Positions 60,997-64,000 of a DNA stretch of 64,000 nt are shown here, piece by piece; positions within the stretch are counted from its first letter, which is position 1; the number at the start of each line of letters is the position of its first letter. The translations under genes were made by a program, and so were the position numbers. Below the pieces are notes generated by a model. The model did not search any database. It worked only from the letters and a program-made list of their open reading frames with translations, and was not told where the DNA came from. The DNA lies in assembly GCA_947497945.1 (NCBI GenBank), contig CANMIP010000028.1, forward strand, positions 1 through 64,000, read 5' to 3'. The stretch comes from an uncultured Tropicimonas sp. Its GTDB lineage: Bacteria; Pseudomonadota; Alphaproteobacteria; Rhodobacterales; Rhodobacteraceae.

Positions 60997-62385
60997 GTGG
61001 ATGACGATAGCGAACTGAGAGTACATGAAGACCGTCTGCATAGCGATCTCACCGCGGTAGCGGCATTTATGGCAAGAGATCTTGACGTGGATGAACTGCA
61101 GCTCGAGGCCGATCTGCCTTACCCGAATGCCTTTGCCGAAAGTACCCTTCGTGCGGTCATAGTCCGCGTTCCCGGTCAGCGTGGGCTGTCAAGGACAGCG
61201 GCAACCTTCCTTGAAACGTTGGGGTGGCAGTTCTGGCCGGGCGATATCTTGCGTTCTGTCACGGTCAATCTGAGGGACCTCTCAGCACATCAACGGATCG
61301 AGGCCGAGGCCCGGATGGGGTCAGCGTTAGGACGCCCGATCATCTTACAATGGCCTTGGGCAGCGCCTGTGGTGGATCATCTCCGGCAGGAACCGGCGGT
61401 TCTGCTGGTCGCAGTTCCGGAACGCCAGGCGGTAGTGGTTTATCGCAGGCAGTTCGATGGTTCCTACGACACCACAGTCGATGACGCGCCGGACGTCATC
61501 AGCACAGAGGAACTGCTCAAGAGGTATTCAGTGCCGGATGACGGGCTTTCTACCGCGCTGGATGGCCCCTCAGCCAAGGTTCCCATCGAGTCCGACTTCG
61601 AAACCACCCTGAATGCGGCCGATGTTGTCGAAGAGCAAAACGCTGCGCTTTCGGTCGCACTCGGAAAACCGAGTTCCCAGGAGGAGCAGTTCTACGAGAA
61701 CCGACAAAAACTCGGCCTCGGAGTTGGGCTGGATGCAAAGGGAAACATTGTACGCGCGTCACCAGAACACGGTTTGGAGGCAGACGGAAAGACCTGGATT
61801 GCGGAGGCCAAGCGAGGGGTCGCCGACGAGGCCGCCAATCTCGAGGAGATTGGACCGACCCTGGAACGCTATCGGCGACTCGACCAGTTCGACGGCGCGG
61901 TACGTCGAAGTCCGGATCTGTCGGAGTCGTTGAGCGATGACAACCTCCACGGCAGTGGCACGGGTGTTGGACCCGGCTGCCGAGGCGCCAAATCCCACGA
62001 AACATCAAACGGTACCGGTATGAAACGCGAGACAAAGAGTTGGATGGCGGAGAACAGAACTGCGTTCGCGGCGCAGGCGGCCTGGCACGGAAGTCACGTT
62101 CATCCGCTCGCCAGCATAATCTTGCTGGACCAAGTCCTCGCTCGTCGATCGCATAGCGCCCCAGCAGATAGTGGAAACATGAACCCTCTTTCTGACGCGG
62201 ACATCGCCGCATTCCTTGAAGCTTTGGCTCACCTGACCGAACAGCATGGGATTCTCATCACTTCTGGCAGCAACGGCGCAACGTTAGAACCAAAACCCAG
62301 CGATTTCTCGGGTTACCATGTCATTTCGTCCGTCGGCGATGACGTCCTGGCAATGGCTGCTGATTCAGATCGGACTCAGCGATGA
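60997..62385 (+). CDS. Long hypothetical ORF, perhaps several fused pieces
   Basis: 462 codons from a GTG at 60997. The first third looks like one domain (DLPYPNAFAESTLRAVIVRVPGQRGLSRTAATFLETLGWQFWPGD). The middle is polar. A segment near 62020-62110 reads MKRETKSWMAENRTAFAAQAAWHGSH, which resembles the C terminus of CcdA-type antitoxins, without its usual ribbon-helix-helix. The last 68 codons start at a good internal ATG at 62179 (MNPLSDADIAAFLEALAHLTEQHGI) and may be an independent gene. It overlaps the next gene by ATGA. Confidence 0.5.
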   Translation: MDDDSELRVHEDRLHSDLTAVAAFMARDLDVDELQLEADLPYPNAFAESTLRAVIVRVPGQRGLSRTAATFLETLGWQFWPGDILRSVTVNLRDLSAHQRIEAEARMGSALGRPIILQWPWAAPVVDHLRQEPAVLLVAVPERQAVVVYRRQFDGSYDTTVDDAPDVISTEELLKRYSVPDDGLSTALDGPSAKVPIESDFETTLNAADVVEEQNAALSVALGKPSSQEEQFYENRQKLGLGVGLDAKGNIVRASPEHGLEADGKTWIAEAKRGVADEAANLEEIGPTLERYRRLDQFDGAVRRSPDLSESLSDDNLHGSGTGVGPGCRGAKSHETSNGTGMKRETKSWMAENRTAFAAQAAWHGSHVHPLASIILLDQVLARRSHSAPADSGNMNPLSDADIAAFLEALAHLTEQHGILITSGSNGATLEPKPSDFSGYHVISSVGDDVLAMAADSDRTQR

Positions 62386-62600
62386 TTCAGTCCTTTCCGA
62401 TACCCCGCCTCACGTACCTCCACCCCCGGGAAGACGGTGAAACCGTGATACACGGCACTCAGCTCACGTGCGGTTCCATCCTTGACCGGATCGATGCAGG
62501 CGACAGCATCGACGGGTTGGTTGCAGAGTACGGTGCAGCTATTCCCCGGGCGGCTTTCGTAGAGGCGATTTCTCACGCCCGATCGCAGTTGGAGAAATAG
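62382..62600 (+). CDS. DUF433-like small protein (VapB-type antitoxin family)
   Basis: 72 residues: YLHPREDGETVIHGTQLTCGSILDRIDAGDSIDGLVAEYGAAIPRAAFVEAISHARSQL. The pattern follows DUF433 (a short winged helix, often an antitoxin paired with a PIN-like toxin). No PIN partner is visible next to it. It is coupled to the upstream frame by ATGA. Confidence 0.65.
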   Translation: MIQSFPIPRLTYLHPREDGETVIHGTQLTCGSILDRIDAGDSIDGLVAEYGAAIPRAAFVEAISHARSQLEK

Positions 62601-62690
62601 AGCGCAGCCGTTCGGCAGATGTAAACGCAGGCCGGACAGGTGATCGGGCGAGTGCAGGGTCTGACGGTTTTGGGCCACGAGCCTGGATCT

Positions 62691-63890
62691 TCAACGCTCA
62701 GGTGTGCAGCTCTCCGCCTCCCACCGCGGCAAACGTCTCGGGACATCGACGGTGGCATTCGCGCGCAGCACGCTGTTCACGTAGTCGATATATGCCGGAA
62801 TCGAACGTCCAGAGAGGCCGCGGAGCTTTCCAAGCTCGGTCATGCCCGCAGCAACCCGTGGCCAGGTTTTGGGCGTGAGCAGCTGGTCCGGGTCCTCGGG
62901 CAGATCGAGCCCTGCGATGACATCCAGAAACAGGCGATATTGTGCCCTGTTCCTGTCTGACAGCCTTGTACGCGGTGCCGGCGTCTTGCGCCTGTCGGTG
63001 TCGGCATGTTGAAGCCGCCTGGAATACTGACTCGGGTCTGGGACCCGCCGCAGGAAGGCGGTGCGTAGTCGTTTGATATAGGTGGTCCAGGTACTTTGCT
63101 TGACCGATGTGAGTGGCTTGATGGTGTGGTACAGTAGGTGTCCGGCTTCCAACAGACCGAGGATGTCTTCGATGCTGCCGCGCGGTGCCAGATCGGCCCG
63201 GATGATGACGCGCCAGACCAATTCGGCCGAAGACCGGAAATACCCTGGCTCGTCCTCCGCGATCTTTTCCAACCAGTCCGGGAATTCCACGGCCGCTGCG
63301 GCCTGGAGGCGAGTGGGCGGCATGACAAGATCTGACCGCAGCAGATCGAGGCGGCGGGCCAGCGGGTTGGTCGTCAGATCGACGAATCGGGCAAAATACC
63401 ATCGCTCCTGTGTTTCCTTGTCCTCCGCGACGTCGCGGAGCTGATCTGCGATCCAGGCCTTGGTAATGTCATATGGGGTGCCCAGGCCGCATTCCGCCGC
63501 CAGGGACCGGATCCGGCGGATCGCGTGGCTGGCATTCTCGGCCCGGGCGTGATGTCCGCAATCGAGTTCCGCCAAGACCGCCAGTGTCGCCCAGGGATCG
63601 AGCTCCGGGCGGTGATAGGCGATTGCCCGAACGATCTGTGCCCGCAGCCGCATGTGGTTGCGGCGCGGGTTTCCCGGGATCCGTGTCCTTGTTTCGTCAG
63701 GCACCGCATCCCAGCTGTCGGGCAAGAGCGTGTCAAAGTGATCGATCGGATGCTCCAACCCTCCGGCGATCCTGGACAGGATCCGGAAGTCAACCGCGCG
63801 GCAGGGCCAGTCGGTAGGGCAGGGGGTGCCGGCCGCGGCCTCGGCTTCCAATGTATTTGCCAGGTCCTGTAGACTCTGAAAGCATTTCAT
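62691..63890 (-). CDS. Hypothetical protein, 399 residues
   Basis: Started at the ATG at 63890 (GAGGA at 5 nt), a TTG at 63902 being unlikely. The protein is all helical, basic and Arg-rich, with GLEHPIDHFDTLLPDSWDAVPDETRTRIPGN, PGYFRSSAELVWRVIIRADL, and a repeated-looking part STWTTYIKRLRTAFLRRVPD. Its composition recalls DNA-binding integrase-like N-terminal domains, but no catalytic tyrosine set was seen. It follows a partial gene on the same strand by 8 bp. Confidence 0.65.
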   Translation of the reverse strand: MKCFQSLQDLANTLEAEAAAGTPCPTDWPCRAVDFRILSRIAGGLEHPIDHFDTLLPDSWDAVPDETRTRIPGNPRRNHMRLRAQIVRAIAYHRPELDPWATLAVLAELDCGHHARAENASHAIRRIRSLAAECGLGTPYDITKAWIADQLRDVAEDKETQERWYFARFVDLTTNPLARRLDLLRSDLVMPPTRLQAAAAVEFPDWLEKIAEDEPGYFRSSAELVWRVIIRADLAPRGSIEDILGLLEAGHLLYHTIKPLTSVKQSTWTTYIKRLRTAFLRRVPDPSQYSRRLQHADTDRRKTPAPRTRLSDRNRAQYRLFLDVIAGLDLPEDPDQLLTPKTWPRVAAGMTELGKLRGLSGRSIPAYIDYVNSVLRANATVDVPRRLPRWEAESCTPER

Positions 63891-63898
63891 CACTGTCC

Positions 63899-64000
63899 TC
63901 AAATCAGGTTGGAGATATCATCGAACGGGGCGGCGCAGGCATCTGCCGCTGCCGCCGCGCATGAGGCAGCGCGCCGGCGCGCATTGTCATCCCGGTAGCT
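63899..64000 (-). CDS. C-terminal end of a gene running off the window
   Basis: The frame is open from the right edge (33 codons, rich in Ala, Arg and Asp, ending FDDISNLI) to a TGA at 63899-63901. The stop is 8 bp before the next start with a ribosome site in between, which supports an operon. No function can be given. Confidence 0.5.
   Translation of the reverse strand, partial: SYRDDNARRRAASCAAAAADACAAPFDDISNLI

Overview
This is a high-GC alphaproteobacterial sequence, most likely a large RepABC-type plasmid (or chromid) of the Rhodobacteraceae/Roseobacter group. The call rests on a complete repA-repB-repC block with two parS palindromes at about 55.4-59 kb, on ParDE and HipBA stabilisation modules, on a DUF1403/integrase pair, and on the family make-up of the metal-resistance genes. 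No rRNA, tRNA or CRISPR array was seen.

Layout. 0-4.6 kb: copper exporter copA with its MerR-type sensor cueR/hmrR, a Crp-like regulator, a frameshifted exported protein and copZ. 4.6-10.3 kb: a long minus-strand periplasmic operon (YkuD L,D-transpeptidase, cytochromes c, multicopper oxidase, DsbA). 10.4-13.9 kb: the divergent arm (small DUF2933-like protein, lipoprotein, ScsC-like DsbA, ScsB/DsbD). 13.9-17.4 kb: cytochrome c, DUF411, a Tat-exported BNR protein, a second L,D-transpeptidase. 17.6-21.8 kb: ccmF-G-H-I cytochrome c maturation genes. 22-28.9 kb: YncE-like propeller, rhodanese, a two-component system, Met-rich EF-hand protein, DUF302, another cytochrome c, a VTT membrane protein. 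28.9-30.7 kb: cobalamin riboswitch with cbtBA. 30.7-34.1 kb: second copper/silver ATPase operon. 34.3-37.9 kb: epimerase remnant, Zn/Cd ATPase, third L,D-transpeptidase. 38-42.8 kb: PhnCDE-like ABC transporter plus diheme peroxidase, divergent from a DtxR/MntR-type regulator. 42.9-47.9 kb: SCO/DsbAB/PCuAC/DUF411 operon, a second MerR regulator and a transglutaminase-like gene. 48-51.2 kb: nested, broken insertion sequences. 51.2-55.3 kb: DUF1403 remnant, integrase, ParDE, HipBA. 55.4-59 kb: repABC. 59-64 kb: plasmid accessory genes, mostly unrecognised.

How it works together. Two MerR-type regulons can be read from the DNA. Six promoters carry an ACCTTCC/GGAAGGT dyad inside a 19-bp spacer starting at TTGACC; they precede copA, both arms of the 10.3-kb divergon, ccmF, the yncE-like gene and the second copper ATPase. 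Three other promoters carry a CTACAG/CTGTAG dyad, also in a 19-bp spacer, ahead of the Zn/Cd ATPase, the SCO/Dsb/PCuAC operon and the transglutaminase-like gene. I infer a metal-induced envelope programme: cytosolic efflux (P-type ATPases, CopZ), periplasmic oxidation (multicopper oxidase and eight cytochrome c-type proteins), disulfide repair (DsbA, DsbB, ScsB, CcmG), cytochrome maturation (CcmFGHI) and cell-wall cross-linking (three L,D-transpeptidases). Two of the envelope genes are frameshifted, one by a clean 28-bp tandem duplication.
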